Shown: positions 16,328 through 26,111, numbered from the stretch's first letter. The stretch is DNA of 64,000 bases from JAWKWH01 sp040830725 (GCA_040830725.1 JBFOMG010000023.1:124001-188000), one strand, 5' to 3'. Numbers and translations are program-made. Notes: generated by a model from the letters alone, not told the origin.

Positions 16328-17301
16328 TGCCGACTGTCGCTCCGATCGACCTCGACGGTCATTGCGTTACAGCAGCGTTCATTGATGATGTTCCGGTCTT
16401 TGCGCTCGCCGATGGCGTAGTGCACCGGCTGGATGGCGGCCACAAGTGGAACGAATTGCATGATGGATTGTTGTGCGCCGATGTCGGCCAGGATTGCAAA
16501 TCACTGATTACCGGCGGTGAAGATGGCAGGGTCCTGCGGTTTGGCGCCGACTGGGAGTTCAGCGAGATCGCGAATATTGGGAACAGGTGGATTACCGCAG
16601 TCGCTTCGGGGCCCGGTGAAGCAACCGCGTTTGCAAGCGGCCGCGCGGCTTATGCTGTGCTAAGTGACGGCACGCTAAAAGAAATTGTGCATCCGCGATC
16701 TGTTGAAGATGTAGCTTTCGCACCAAAGGGAATTCGCCTGGCGGTCGCCCGCTATAACGGTGCGACGTTGTACTATCCCGCTTCTTCCGGAAAGCCAACC
16801 GAACTGGAATGGGCTGGTGCACATACGGGTATAGGTTTCTCGCCAAACGGCGAATTCCTGGTCTCTGTGATGCAGGAGAACGCTTTGCATGGCTGGAAGC
16901 TTTCCGATGGCCGCCACATGCGTATGACCGGTTATCCTGCGAAGGTTAAAAGCTGGTCGTGGAGTGCAAAGGGCCGCTGGCTGGCAACATCCGGCGCACC
17001 GGCCGCCATCGTCTGGCCATTTACCGGCAAAGATGGACCGATGGGCAAGGCGCCTCGCGAGTTGGGGACCCCGGGAAACTTGATGGTGACTGCGGTTTCC
17101 TGCCATCCGGAAGAGGAAGTGGTGGCAAGTGGATATTCTGATGGCATGGTTCTCGTGTGCCGGATCGGGGACGGAAATGAGGCAGTTCTTCGGCGAGGTG
17201 GCAGGAGCGCGATCTCCAGCCTGTGCTGGGACAAGGCAGGATTGCGAATCGCTTTCGGTACGGAAGCGGGCGATTGCGGGGTAATCGACATCACCGGTTG
17301 A
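16327..17301 (+). CDS. WD40-like beta-propeller protein coupled to the COG0523 GTPase
   Basis: This 324-residue protein is built of WD40-like repeats with recurring patterns such as LITGGEDGRVLRF, DVAFAPKGIRLAVA, GIGFSPNGEFLVSV, SWSWSAKGRWLATSG and AVSCHPEEEVVASGYSDG. There is no signal peptide, so it should be a cytoplasmic propeller for protein contacts. The ATG at 16327 overlaps the stop of the GTPase gene (TGATG). A TTG at 16315 is a less likely start. The coupling suggests it works with the GTPase or its client, but the role is unknown. Confidence 0.85.
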   Translation: MPTVAPIDLDGHCVTAAFIDDVPVFALADGVVHRLDGGHKWNELHDGLLCADVGQDCKSLITGGEDGRVLRFGADWEFSEIANIGNRWITAVASGPGEATAFASGRAAYAVLSDGTLKEIVHPRSVEDVAFAPKGIRLAVARYNGATLYYPASSGKPTELEWAGAHTGIGFSPNGEFLVSVMQENALHGWKLSDGRHMRMTGYPAKVKSWSWSAKGRWLATSGAPAAIVWPFTGKDGPMGKAPRELGTPGNLMVTAVSCHPEEEVVASGYSDGMVLVCRIGDGNEAVLRRGGRSAISSLCWDKAGLRIAFGTEAGDCGVIDITG

Positions 17302-17400
17302 ACCAATAGAGAAAAGACTTTCAAAAATTTTTGCATGGGTCGTGCGCGACTGCATCGCTACAGTCACCTGTAAGTAATTGTATCTGGGAGTGTTGCCGCT

Positions 17401-18828
17401 GTGGCTTATCCGATTCGATATCAACGCGATTTGCGCGGCCACGGTGCAAATCCGCCGGATGCCAACTGGCCGGACGGCGCCGTCATCGCGGTCCAATTCG
17501 TCGTCAACTATGAAGAAGGCGGTGAGAATTGCATACTCCACGGCGATCAGGCGTCTGAAGCATTTCTGTCAGAGATTGTCGGCGCAGCTCCATGGCCCGG
17601 CCAGCGCCACTGGAACATGGAAACCATTTACGAGTATGGCGCCCGAGCCGGTTTCTGGCGGCTTCACCGGTTATTTACCGAAGCCGAAGTTCCGGTAACC
17701 GTCTACGGCGTTGCCACGGCATTGGAACGTTCGCCCGAACAGGTAGCGGCCATGCAGGAGGCCGGCTGGGAAATCGCCTCCCACGGCTACAAATGGATTG
17801 AATACAAGGACTTTTCCGAAGCCGATGAGCTCAACCATCTGCGCGAGGCGATCCGGATTCACACCGAAGTGACCGGGGAAAGACCGCGCGGATACTATCT
17901 TGGGCGAACATCTGCGAACTCGGTCAGCATTGCCTCTGCCGAGGGTGGTTTCGACTATGTTTCTGACAGCTATGCGGATGAATTGCCCTATTGGCATGAA
18001 CACGAAGGTAGCGTGCAGCTGATCATCCCCTACACGCTTGATGCAAACGACATGCGGTTCGCGACACCGCAGGGTTTCAACTCCGGCGACCAGTTCTACA
18101 CCTATCTGAAGGACACATTCGACATGCTTTACCAGGAAGGTAAGGCCGGTTCGCCGAAGATGATGAATATCGGGCTGCATTGCCGATTGGCTGGCAGACC
18201 GGGCCGGGCTGCCGCCATCAAGCGATTTGTCGACTATGTCAAAAATCACAGCAATGTCTGGATTGCGCGCCGGATTGATATTGCTGAACACTGGAAAACA
18301 GAACACCCGTTTGAGGCCCAAAGTGACAGGCCATCGCGCATGGACAAGGATGCCTTTGTCGACCGTTTTGGTGGCGTGTTCGAACATTCAGCCTGGATCG
18401 CCGAAAGGGCCTTCGATCTGGAGCTTGGGGCAGCGCATGACAGCGCAACCGGTTTGCATAATGCGCTTTCACGCATATTCCGCTCAGCCAGCCACGACGA
18501 GCGGCTTGGCGTTCTTACGGCCCATCCTGATCTTGCCGGCAAACTTGCTGCTGCCAAACGGTTGACCGCGGAATCGACTGCCGAGCAGGCATCCGCTGGC
18601 CTGGATGCGCTCACCGATGAGGAACGGGAAGCGTTTACCCATTTGAACACCGCCTATACGGAAAAATTCGGCTTTCCTTTCATCATCGCTGTGCGCGGAT
18701 TGACCAAGGATGACATCCTCAACTCGTTCAAGACGCGCATCAGCAACGACCGCGAGACGGAATTCGCAACCGCTTGCCGGCAGGTGGAACGCATCGCGCT
18801 TTTGCGCCTGCGCGACATGCTGCCGTAG
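17401..18828 (+). CDS. puuE: Bifunctional allantoinase (PuuE) / OHCU decarboxylase
   Basis: This 475-residue fusion has two parts. Residues 1-310 are a polysaccharide-deacetylase-like PuuE allantoinase (VQFVVNYEEGGENCILHGD, YGARAGFWRLHRLF, ASHGYKWIEYKDF). Residues 315-475 are an OHCU decarboxylase (FEHSAWIAERAF, LTAHPDLAGKLA, NTAYTEKFGFPFIIAVRG, QVERIALLRLRDML). Together they convert OHCU, from urate oxidation, to S-allantoin, and then allantoin to allantoate. The start is GTG at 17401 with a weak ribosome binding site. It leads a run of ureide genes with little or no spacing. Confidence 0.93.
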   Translation: MAYPIRYQRDLRGHGANPPDANWPDGAVIAVQFVVNYEEGGENCILHGDQASEAFLSEIVGAAPWPGQRHWNMETIYEYGARAGFWRLHRLFTEAEVPVTVYGVATALERSPEQVAAMQEAGWEIASHGYKWIEYKDFSEADELNHLREAIRIHTEVTGERPRGYYLGRTSANSVSIASAEGGFDYVSDSYADELPYWHEHEGSVQLIIPYTLDANDMRFATPQGFNSGDQFYTYLKDTFDMLYQEGKAGSPKMMNIGLHCRLAGRPGRAAAIKRFVDYVKNHSNVWIARRIDIAEHWKTEHPFEAQSDRPSRMDKDAFVDRFGGVFEHSAWIAERAFDLELGAAHDSATGLHNALSRIFRSASHDERLGVLTAHPDLAGKLAAAKRLTAESTAEQASAGLDALTDEEREAFTHLNTAYTEKFGFPFIIAVRGLTKDDILNSFKTRISNDRETEFATACRQVERIALLRLRDMLP

Positions 18829-18848
18829 ATGCAATCGGGGGACAAACA

Positions 18849-19712
18849 GTGCAAGAACGATCAAAACCAATCACGGACAGTTCATATTACGCGCCAACCG
18901 GCGGCCTGCCTCCGCAGACGCGGTTGCTCACCGACCGTGCTGTCTTTACCGAAGCTTACGCCGTTATCCCAAAGGGCGTCCTGACCGACATTGTCACAAG
19001 CAATCTGCCATTCTGGAACGGAACGCGAGCCTGGGTGCTTGCACGCCCGTTGTCCGGCTTCGCCGAAACTTTCTCGCACTACATCATGGAGGTTAGTGCG
19101 GGCGGCGGCAGCGACCAGCCTGAACCGGATCCACAGGCCGAAGGAGTGATCTTCATCGTTGAAGGTGAGTTGACGCTGACGATTGAAAGCCATTCGCATG
19201 ACATGGCGGAAGGTGGATATGCGTTCATACCTCCCGGCTGCGCCTGGACAGCATCCAATTCGAGTTCCAATCCCGTCAAGTTCCACTGGATCCGCAAGGC
19301 CTATGAGCCAGTGGAAGGCATTGATCACCCTGAGGCGTTTGTGATCAACGAAGCGGATGTCACACCTTCACCGATGCCCGATACCGAAGGAAGGTGGTCA
19401 ACGACGCGCTTTGTCGACCAGGATGACATGCGTCACGACATGCATGTCACCATCGTCAATTTTGAGCCGGGTGGCGTTATTCCGTTCGCTGAAACACATG
19501 TCATGGAGCACGGCCTTTACGTGCTGGAGGGAAAGGCTGTTTACCGGCTCAATCAAGATTGGGTCGAGGTCGAAGCTGGAGACTATATGTGGTTGCGCGC
19601 ATTTTGCCCGCAGGCCTGTTATGCCGGAGGCCCGGGACGCTTTCGGTATCTGCTCTACAAGGATGTCAACCGGCATATGAAATTGGGCTCCTTCCAGAAT
19701 AAAGCGCCATGA
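18849..19712 (+). CDS. allE: (S)-ureidoglycine aminohydrolase
   Basis: This 287-residue bicupin carries family features GVIFIVEGELTLTIE, YAFIPPGCAWTASN, HDMHVTIVNFEPGG, ETHVMEHGLYVLEGKAVYR and DYMWLRAFCPQACYAGG. Metal ligands are expected among the Glu, His and Gln residues of the second cupin. It removes ammonia from ureidoglycine to give ureidoglycolate. I choose GTG at 18849 (MQERSKPI) because GGGGGA lies 6 bases upstream and the longer frame reads the previous gene. It overlaps allA by 4 bases. Confidence 0.9.
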   Translation: MQERSKPITDSSYYAPTGGLPPQTRLLTDRAVFTEAYAVIPKGVLTDIVTSNLPFWNGTRAWVLARPLSGFAETFSHYIMEVSAGGGSDQPEPDPQAEGVIFIVEGELTLTIESHSHDMAEGGYAFIPPGCAWTASNSSSNPVKFHWIRKAYEPVEGIDHPEAFVINEADVTPSPMPDTEGRWSTTRFVDQDDMRHDMHVTIVNFEPGGVIPFAETHVMEHGLYVLEGKAVYRLNQDWVEVEAGDYMWLRAFCPQACYAGGPGRFRYLLYKDVNRHMKLGSFQNKAP

Positions 19713-20215
19713 AAATTGTTGCCAAACCGCTGACCCGCGCCGACTTTGAGCCCTATGGAGAAGTAATCGAAACCGACGGCGCCGAACATTTTCCAATCAA
19801 CAACGGAAACTGCATCCGTTTCCACGATCTGTCCAAGGTCGAAGCCGAAGGGCCGAATGCACACGTTTTAATCAACATATTCCGGGGTCAGCCCTATAAA
19901 TTCCCGCTACAACTGTCTCTGGTTGAGCGCCATCCGTTCGGAAGCCAGGCCTTCATGCCGCTTCAAGGACGGCCGTTTCTTGTCGCTGTCTGCCACGATA
20001 CCGTTGATGGACCAGGAGTGCCGGAAGCATTCGTAACCGCGCCGGGCCAGGGCGTCAGCTATGCTAGAAATGTCTGGCATGCGGTTCTGACTCCCATTGG
20101 CGAGCAGCAGGATTTCCTGGTGGTTGATCGCGGCGGCGATGGCTCAAATCTCGAAGAACACACATTTGAACAATCCTACGAAATTCACCTCCCAGGTAAA
20201 TCTGATGAACAATGA
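19709..20215 (+). CDS. allA: Ureidoglycolate lyase
   Basis: This 168-residue cupin-fold protein begins MKIVAKPLTRADFEPYGEVI and contains NIFRGQPYKFP, ERHPFGSQAFMPLQ, APGQGVSYARNVWHAVLTPI, all AllA hallmarks. It splits ureidoglycolate to glyoxylate and urea, the last step of this route. The ATG overlaps the stop of the preceding aminohydrolase. The end overlaps the next gene's start by 11 bases. Confidence 0.93.
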   Translation: MKIVAKPLTRADFEPYGEVIETDGAEHFPINNGNCIRFHDLSKVEAEGPNAHVLINIFRGQPYKFPLQLSLVERHPFGSQAFMPLQGRPFLVAVCHDTVDGPGVPEAFVTAPGQGVSYARNVWHAVLTPIGEQQDFLVVDRGGDGSNLEEHTFEQSYEIHLPGKSDEQ

Positions 20216-20801
20216 CCCAGCCTTTGTGAACCGCCTGCTCGACGTGATCGAGTTTGACATCGTGCCAATGACGGAAGCCGGCGTCAACAAGGGAAACAAG
20301 CTGTTCGGTGCGGCGATATTGAGAAAAAGCGACCTTTCGCTGGTGCTCGCCGAAACCAACAATGAGCTGGAGAATCCGCTATGGCATGGTGAGATCCATG
20401 CCTTGAAGCGGTTCTACGAGATGTCGAAAGACAAAAGGCCCGATCCGAAAGACTGCATCTTCATAGCCACGCATGAGCCATGTTCGCTATGCCTGTCGGC
20501 TATTACCTGGACCGGCTACGACAATTTCTATTATTTGTTCAGCCATGAAGACTCACGCGACAGTTTCGCAATTCCGCACGATTTGAAGATACTGAAAGAA
20601 GTGTTCACCCTGGATCCGGGCGGCTACAACACAAAAAACGAATTCTGGGAAAGTTTCTCGATCAAGAAACTTGCCAACGATCTTCCTGCTGACGAAGCCG
20701 ACATAATTGTTGCGCGCATCGCCGCGCTGACCGATAAATACGACGAGATGTCAGAGACTTATCAGTCATCCAAATCAGACAATGACATTCCGCTCAATTA
20801 A
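20205..20801 (+). CDS. Cytidine/deoxycytidylate-type zinc deaminase in the ureide operon
   Basis: This 198-residue protein has the deaminase zinc site: His-Ala/Ile-Glu in WHGEIHAL and PCSLC in ATHEPCSLCLSA. The proton-shuttling Glu is in GEIHAL. The family includes guanine, cytosine and nucleoside deaminases. The C-terminal half (PHDLKILKEVF, DEADIIVARIAAL) is not diagnostic. The start at 20205 lies inside the end of allA, so it is part of the ureide operon. A purine-derived substrate is therefore likely, but guanine deaminase proper cannot be assumed. Confidence 0.82.
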   Translation: MNNDPAFVNRLLDVIEFDIVPMTEAGVNKGNKLFGAAILRKSDLSLVLAETNNELENPLWHGEIHALKRFYEMSKDKRPDPKDCIFIATHEPCSLCLSAITWTGYDNFYYLFSHEDSRDSFAIPHDLKILKEVFTLDPGGYNTKNEFWESFSIKKLANDLPADEADIIVARIAALTDKYDEMSETYQSSKSDNDIPLN

Positions 20802-21028
20802 CCGTGACAACCGCGCATCGCAATCGATCGATCCGCGGTCGCAATATGGATACCGAAGGCTGGTGACAACCGGTTCCTTTCGACACTAAACTGTCAGCAG
20901 GCAGGCTGGACAATGCGCGAAGAAATTTGGTGTTCGTCCTATTGCGTTTACGTTGAACATGCATTCAATATAACTGTCATGAAATGAAGATATGCGGGAA
21001 TTCCGCTTATTTGGGAGGAATACTACAC

Positions 21029-22615
21029 ATGACCAAAGAACTCGAATTTCTAAGCCGCCGCGTTGCTTCGGGCAAGATGAGCCGCCGCGACTTCATGGGG
21101 CGTGCTGCTGCGCTGGGTGTTGCCGCGCCGATGGCGACATCAATGCTGACGAGCGCAGCAAAGGCTCAAGGGCCTCAGAAAGGCGGTATTTTGCGTGCCG
21201 GGCTCGTCGGCGGCGAATCGACCAACAGTCTGGACCCGGCAACTTTCGCAAGTCAGGTACCATTCACATTCGGCCGTGCTTGGGGTGAAACGCTGGTCAA
21301 CGTGTCTCCGACCGGTGAACTTGATTTCCGCCTCGCGGAAGAAGTCGGTGCATCGGACGATGCCAAGGTTTGGACCTTTAAAATTCGCAAGGGTGTGGAG
21401 TTTCACAACGGCAAGACCGTCACGCCGGATGATGTCGTTGCCACGCTTGAACGGCACTCCGACGAAGAGTCAAAATCGGGCGCACTCGGTGTCGTCAAGG
21501 GCATCGGCGACATGCGCGTCGACGGCGACAATGTCGTGATCACACTGGGCGAGGCCAACGCCGACCTGCCCTATTTGCTGGCTGACTACCACCTCATCAT
21601 TCAGCCTAATGGCGGCAAGGACGCCCCTGACGCGGGTATAAGCGCAGGCCCTTACAAGATCGCTGTCAACGAACCCGGTGTTCGCCACGGTGGCGAGCGC
21701 AACGAAAACTATTGGGACAGCAGCCGCGCTCATGCAGATCAGGTGGAAATCGTCGTCATCAACGACACGACCGCCCGCACTGCTGCGTTGCAGTCGGGCC
21801 AGGTCGACATGATCAACCGGTTGGAACCAAAGATCGTCGAGCTGGTCAAGCGTCTGCCGGGCGTGACCATCCAGAACGTATCGGGACGCGGCCACTATGT
21901 GTTCATCATGCACTGCAATACCGCGCCATTCGACAACAATGATTTGCGCATGGCGTTGAAACTGGCGATGAACCGGGAAGAGATGGTTGAGAAAATCCTC
22001 TTCGGTTATGGCGGGGTCGGCAATGATATACCGATCAATGCGTCCTATCCGTTGTTCTCCGACGATCTTCCGCAGCGGGCCTATGACCCCGACCAGGCGG
22101 CGCATTTCTTCAAGAAATCCGGTCATGACGGCCCGGTAATACTGCGTACTTCAGAAGTCGCATTTCCGGGCGCGGTGGATGCAGCTCAGCTTTATCAGCA
22201 GTCCTGCGCCAAGGCCGGCATCAATATCGAGATCAAGCGCGAGCCAGGTGATGGCTACTGGTCTGAAGTCTGGAACAAGCAGCCGTTCTGCTGCTCCTAC
22301 TGGGGCGGGCGTCCGGTTCAGGACCAGATGTACTCGACGGCCTACCTGTCGGATGCAGACTGGAATGACACGCGTTTCTTCCGTGAGGATTTCGACAAGA
22401 TCATCAAATCGGCACGTTCGGAGCTGGATCCGGCGAAGCGCAAGGCGCTGTACCGTGACGCGGCCGTGATCGTTCACAATGAAGGTGGCCTGATCCTGCC
22501 GATGTTCAACGACTTCATTGACGCCAGCAGCGCCCGTTGCGGCGGTTATGAGCCAGATCCAAACGGCGATATGATGAACGGATTCTCGTTGTCGAAGTGC
22601 TGGGTAGCCGCCTAG
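21029..22615 (+). CDS. ABC transporter solute-binding protein, family 5 (peptide/opine type)
   Basis: This 528-residue protein has a twin-arginine signal (MSRRDFMGRAAALG, ending AKAQG) and the SBP_bac_5 fold (VWTFKIRKGVEFHNGKTVTPDD, DQVEIVVINDTTARTAALQSG, NNDLRMALKLAMNREEMV). It captures an oligopeptide, opine or similar solute. GGGAGG at 21013-21018 fixes the ATG at 21029. It is the first gene of a four-gene importer operon directly after the ureide genes, so a nitrogen-rich solute is plausible. The 228-base gap before it shows no clear regulatory element. Confidence 0.9.
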   Translation: MTKELEFLSRRVASGKMSRRDFMGRAAALGVAAPMATSMLTSAAKAQGPQKGGILRAGLVGGESTNSLDPATFASQVPFTFGRAWGETLVNVSPTGELDFRLAEEVGASDDAKVWTFKIRKGVEFHNGKTVTPDDVVATLERHSDEESKSGALGVVKGIGDMRVDGDNVVITLGEANADLPYLLADYHLIIQPNGGKDAPDAGISAGPYKIAVNEPGVRHGGERNENYWDSSRAHADQVEIVVINDTTARTAALQSGQVDMINRLEPKIVELVKRLPGVTIQNVSGRGHYVFIMHCNTAPFDNNDLRMALKLAMNREEMVEKILFGYGGVGNDIPINASYPLFSDDLPQRAYDPDQAAHFFKKSGHDGPVILRTSEVAFPGAVDAAQLYQQSCAKAGINIEIKREPGDGYWSEVWNKQPFCCSYWGGRPVQDQMYSTAYLSDADWNDTRFFREDFDKIIKSARSELDPAKRKALYRDAAVIVHNEGGLILPMFNDFIDASSARCGGYEPDPNGDMMNGFSLSKCWVAA

Positions 22616-22624
22616 GCGCCCGGC

Positions 22625-23584
22625 ATGTCATCGCCTGTTCTTAAACTGGTTGCCCAGCGTCTTTCGCTGGGCATCCTTCTCCTGTTTGCAGTTTCGATCC
22701 TCATTTTCGTTGGCACCCAGATATTGCCGGGTGACGTGGCCCAGGCAATCCTGGGGCAATCGGCAACCGAACAGGCGTTGGCCAATCTTCGCCGCGATCT
22801 CGGCCTCAACGACCCAGCCTATGTCCGTTATCTCAACTGGCTGGGTGGCGTTCTGACCGGGGATTTGGGGACATCACTCGCCAACGGCACCGACATTGCC
22901 GAGGCTATCGGCAGGCGGTTGTTCAATACGCTCTTCCTTGCTGCGGTGGCGGCAATCGTCGCCGTCCCATTGTCCATATTGTTGGGACTATTGGCGGTTC
23001 GATATCGCAACCGCTGGCCCGACAAAATGATCTCTGCGGTTACCCTGGCTTCCATTTCGTTGCCGGAGTTCTTCATCGGCTACCTGTTGATATTCTTCGT
23101 CGCAGTCCAACTCGGTTGGTTTCCCAGCGTAGCGACGGTTTTTGACGGTATGAGCTTTGGGCAGCGCCTCTCCGCTGTTGCGCTCCCGGCCGCGACGCTC
23201 ACGCTGGTCGTGCTCGCGCACATGATGCGCATGACGCGAGCGGCCATCCTCAACGTGATGCAGTCGGCTTATATAGAAACAGCGGAGCTGAAAGGCGTCT
23301 CGGCGTTTGACATCATTCGCAAACACGCTTTCCCGAACGCCATTGCGCCAATCGTCAATGTCGTCATGCTCAACCTTGCCTATCTGGTCGTCGGGGTCGT
23401 CGTCGTCGAGGTGATATTCGTCTATCCCGGCATGGGGCAATATCTGGTCGATCACGTGGCCAAACGCGATGTACCCGTCGTGCAGGCCTGTGGGCTGATT
23501 TTTGCTGCGATATTCATCGGCCTGAACATGCTGGCGGACATTATCGCAATCCTTACCAATCCGCGTTTGCGGCATCCGAAATAG
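22625..23584 (+). CDS. ABC transporter permease (DppB-like)
   Basis: This 319-residue permease has six predicted membrane segments, an N-terminal RLSLGILLLFAVSILIFVGT anchor and the BPD coupling loop ETAELKGVSAFDIIRKHAFP. It has the periplasmic pattern of DppB/OppB. It forms the channel with the next gene's product and starts 9 bases after the binding protein stop. Confidence 0.9.
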   Translation: MSSPVLKLVAQRLSLGILLLFAVSILIFVGTQILPGDVAQAILGQSATEQALANLRRDLGLNDPAYVRYLNWLGGVLTGDLGTSLANGTDIAEAIGRRLFNTLFLAAVAAIVAVPLSILLGLLAVRYRNRWPDKMISAVTLASISLPEFFIGYLLIFFVAVQLGWFPSVATVFDGMSFGQRLSAVALPAATLTLVVLAHMMRMTRAAILNVMQSAYIETAELKGVSAFDIIRKHAFPNAIAPIVNVVMLNLAYLVVGVVVVEVIFVYPGMGQYLVDHVAKRDVPVVQACGLIFAAIFIGLNMLADIIAILTNPRLRHPK

Positions 23585-23594
23585 GGGAACGGCC

Positions 23595-24416
23595 ATGTTT
23601 GATCGAATCCCCATAAGTGCCTGGATTGGAATTGTTTCAACAAGCCTGTTTCTGCTGGCAGCGCTACTTGCGCCTTTGTTGGCGCCCTATCCGCTGACGG
23701 AAATTGTCGGCGGCGTATGGGAACCGATGTCGGCAAAACACTGGCTTGGCACCGACAACCTCGGCCGCGATCTGCTGTCGCGCATGATTTATGGTGCCCG
23801 CACGACGATTTTCATTGCGGCAGTGGCGACCATTCTCTCATTTTCACTTGGATCAATTCTTGGATTTTCGGCAGCGGTTATTGGCGGCTGGCTTGATCAG
23901 GCATTATCGCGGTTTGTCGATCTGATCATGTCGATCCCGACGCTGATTTTTGCACTCGTCGTACTTTCGGTCTTGCCGGCCAATTTGCTGACACTGATCC
24001 TGGTCATGGGATTGCTTGATTCGACGCGCGTCTATCGGCTGTCGCGAGCCGTTGCCGTCGATATCAATGTCATGGACTATGTCGAAGCAGCCAAGCTTCG
24101 GGGCGAAGGCCGGGGCTGGATCATATTCCGCGAAATTCTGCCGAATGCACTTTCACCTCTGGTGGCCGAGCTTGGCCTGCGGTTTATCTTTCAGGTCCTG
24201 TTCCTGTCGACACTTTCGTTCCTCGGACTTGGCATTCAGCCACCGGAGGCCGACTGGGGCGGTATGGTCAAGGAAAACAAGGATGGCATCGTGTTCGGTA
24301 TTCCGGCAGCGCTGATTCCGGCAGCCGCGATCGCGCTTCTCGCCATTTCGGTCAACCTGGTTGCAGACTGGATTCTCAACCGCACGACAAGTCTGAAAGG
24401 AGGCCGTGGTGGCTGA
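23595..24416 (+). CDS. ABC transporter permease (DppC-like)
   Basis: This 273-residue permease has the DppC features HWLGTDNLGRDLLSRMIYGAR near the N-terminus and the coupling loop VEAAKLRGEGRGWIIFREIL. It pairs with the DppB-like permease. The stop overlaps the GTG start of the ATPase gene, so transporter subunits are made together. Confidence 0.9.
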   Translation: MFDRIPISAWIGIVSTSLFLLAALLAPLLAPYPLTEIVGGVWEPMSAKHWLGTDNLGRDLLSRMIYGARTTIFIAAVATILSFSLGSILGFSAAVIGGWLDQALSRFVDLIMSIPTLIFALVVLSVLPANLLTLILVMGLLDSTRVYRLSRAVAVDINVMDYVEAAKLRGEGRGWIIFREILPNALSPLVAELGLRFIFQVLFLSTLSFLGLGIQPPEADWGGMVKENKDGIVFGIPAALIPAAAIALLAISVNLVADWILNRTTSLKGGRGG

Positions 24417-26052
24417 CGACAACACGCTCCTGGATGTCCGCGATCTGAAAATCGGCGCCACGGTTTATCCACCCGGTGAAGACCCCAAGGACATCACCAT
24501 TGTCGATGGCGTGTCGTTCAAGCTCGCCAAAGGCCGGGTGCTGGGGCTGATCGGGGAGTCCGGCGCCGGCAAGTCGACAATTGGCCTGTCGTCCATGGCC
24601 TATGGCCGTGGCGGAGTGGAAATCACCGGTGGCGAGGTCCACCTGAACGGCCGCGATATTCTTCAACAGGGCATTGGCGGCCTGCGCAAACTGCGTGGCA
24701 AGGAAGTCTGCTACGTCGCCCAATCGGCGGCGGCAGCATTCAACCCGGCGCACAAATTGATGGAGCAGGTTGTTGAAGCGGCATTGCTGCACAAAACGGC
24801 TTCGCGCAAGGAGGCGGAGAAACGGGCGAAGACACTGTTTGCCAAACTCGGACTTCCCGATCCGGAAAACATCGGCAACCGCTACCCGCATCAGGTCTCA
24901 GGTGGACAATTGCAGCGCGTCATGACGGCCATGGCACTGTGCACCGAGCCGGACCTGATCGTGTTCGATGAGCCGACGACAGCACTTGATGTGACAACCC
25001 AGATCGACGTTCTGGCGGCGATCAAGGATGCAATTCGTGACTATCACGTGGCTGCGCTTTATATCACCCACGATCTTGCTGTCGTTGCGCAGGTTTCCGA
25101 CGAAATCATGGTGCTGCGCCATGGCAAAATGGTTGAGCACGGTGAGACGAAACAAATCATCGAGAAGCCAAAGGAAGACTACACCAAAGCGCTGGTGTCC
25201 GTACGCTCAATCGAACACAAGGAAAAGAACCCGACTCCCGAACCGCTTTTGAGAGCTGAAAACATCACGGCTGCCTACGGCGGAGGGGCGGTCAAGGTAT
25301 TGAAGAACGTTTCTGTCGAGCTGCATCCCGGTCAAACTCTGGCCGTGGTTGGCGAATCGGGCTCGGGCAAATCGACACTCGCTCGCGTCATAACAGGTCT
25401 GCTGCCTCCGCTCGAGGGCAAAACGGTGTTTGATGGCAGGGAGCTGTCGAGGGCGCTGCCGGACCGCTCACGCGAAGATCTGCGTGAGTTGCAGATGATC
25501 TATCAGATGGCCGATGTGGCGATGAATCCGCGCCAGACTGTCGCCACGATCATCGGGCGGCCGCTTGAGTTTTATTTCAATATGCGTGGTGCCGAAAAAG
25601 AAAAACGCATTGGCGAATTGCTTGATGAGATCGAGATGGGCACTGGCTTTGGCGATCGCTATCCGGCGGAACTGTCGGGTGGTCAAAAACAGCGCGTGTG
25701 CATCGCCCGTGCGCTGGCGGCGAAACCGAAGATGATCATCTGCGATGAGGTGACCAGCGCCCTTGACCCGCTGGTTGCCGACGGGATCCTGAAGCTACTG
25801 CTTGACCTGCAGAAGGTGGAGAATGTCGCCTATCTGTTCATCACCCATGATTTGGCAACAGTGAAGGCGATCGCCGATTCCATAGCTGTCATGTATCAGG
25901 GTGAGGTCGTGCGCTATGGGCCGAAATCAAAGGTTCTGTCACCACCATTCGACGACTATACCGATCTGCTGCTGTCATCTGTTCCTGAAATGGAACTGGG
26001 CTGGCTGGAGAAAGTCCTGTCGACCCGCAAGATGGAGAGCGCCGGAAACTGA
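24409..26052 (+). CDS. ABC transporter ATPase with two fused nucleotide-binding domains (DppD-DppF)
   Basis: This protein of about 547 residues contains two complete ABC ATPase domains. The first (residues 5-270) has GESGAGKST, signature VSGGQLQRVM and DEPTTALD. The second (residues 285-540) has GESGSGKST, LSGGQKQRVCIARAL and DEVTSALD. It powers the importer above. AGGAGG at 24398-24403 suits the GTG at 24409 (5 bases) better than the GTG at 24406. It is the last gene of the transporter operon. Confidence 0.92.
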   Translation: MADDNTLLDVRDLKIGATVYPPGEDPKDITIVDGVSFKLAKGRVLGLIGESGAGKSTIGLSSMAYGRGGVEITGGEVHLNGRDILQQGIGGLRKLRGKEVCYVAQSAAAAFNPAHKLMEQVVEAALLHKTASRKEAEKRAKTLFAKLGLPDPENIGNRYPHQVSGGQLQRVMTAMALCTEPDLIVFDEPTTALDVTTQIDVLAAIKDAIRDYHVAALYITHDLAVVAQVSDEIMVLRHGKMVEHGETKQIIEKPKEDYTKALVSVRSIEHKEKNPTPEPLLRAENITAAYGGGAVKVLKNVSVELHPGQTLAVVGESGSGKSTLARVITGLLPPLEGKTVFDGRELSRALPDRSREDLRELQMIYQMADVAMNPRQTVATIIGRPLEFYFNMRGAEKEKRIGELLDEIEMGTGFGDRYPAELSGGQKQRVCIARALAAKPKMIICDEVTSALDPLVADGILKLLLDLQKVENVAYLFITHDLATVKAIADSIAVMYQGEVVRYGPKSKVLSPPFDDYTDLLLSSVPEMELGWLEKVLSTRKMESAGN

Positions 26053-26111
26053 GGTTCGGTTTCTGCGACAATGAATGCGATTCACCTACCCGCTTGCAGG
26101 TTTTTGCGGCC

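Noticed and set aside
20805..20872. GTGACAACCG repeated 58 bases apart before the ABC operon
   Set aside because: Only two copies of ten bases, no helical spacing and no regulator nearby to bind them.
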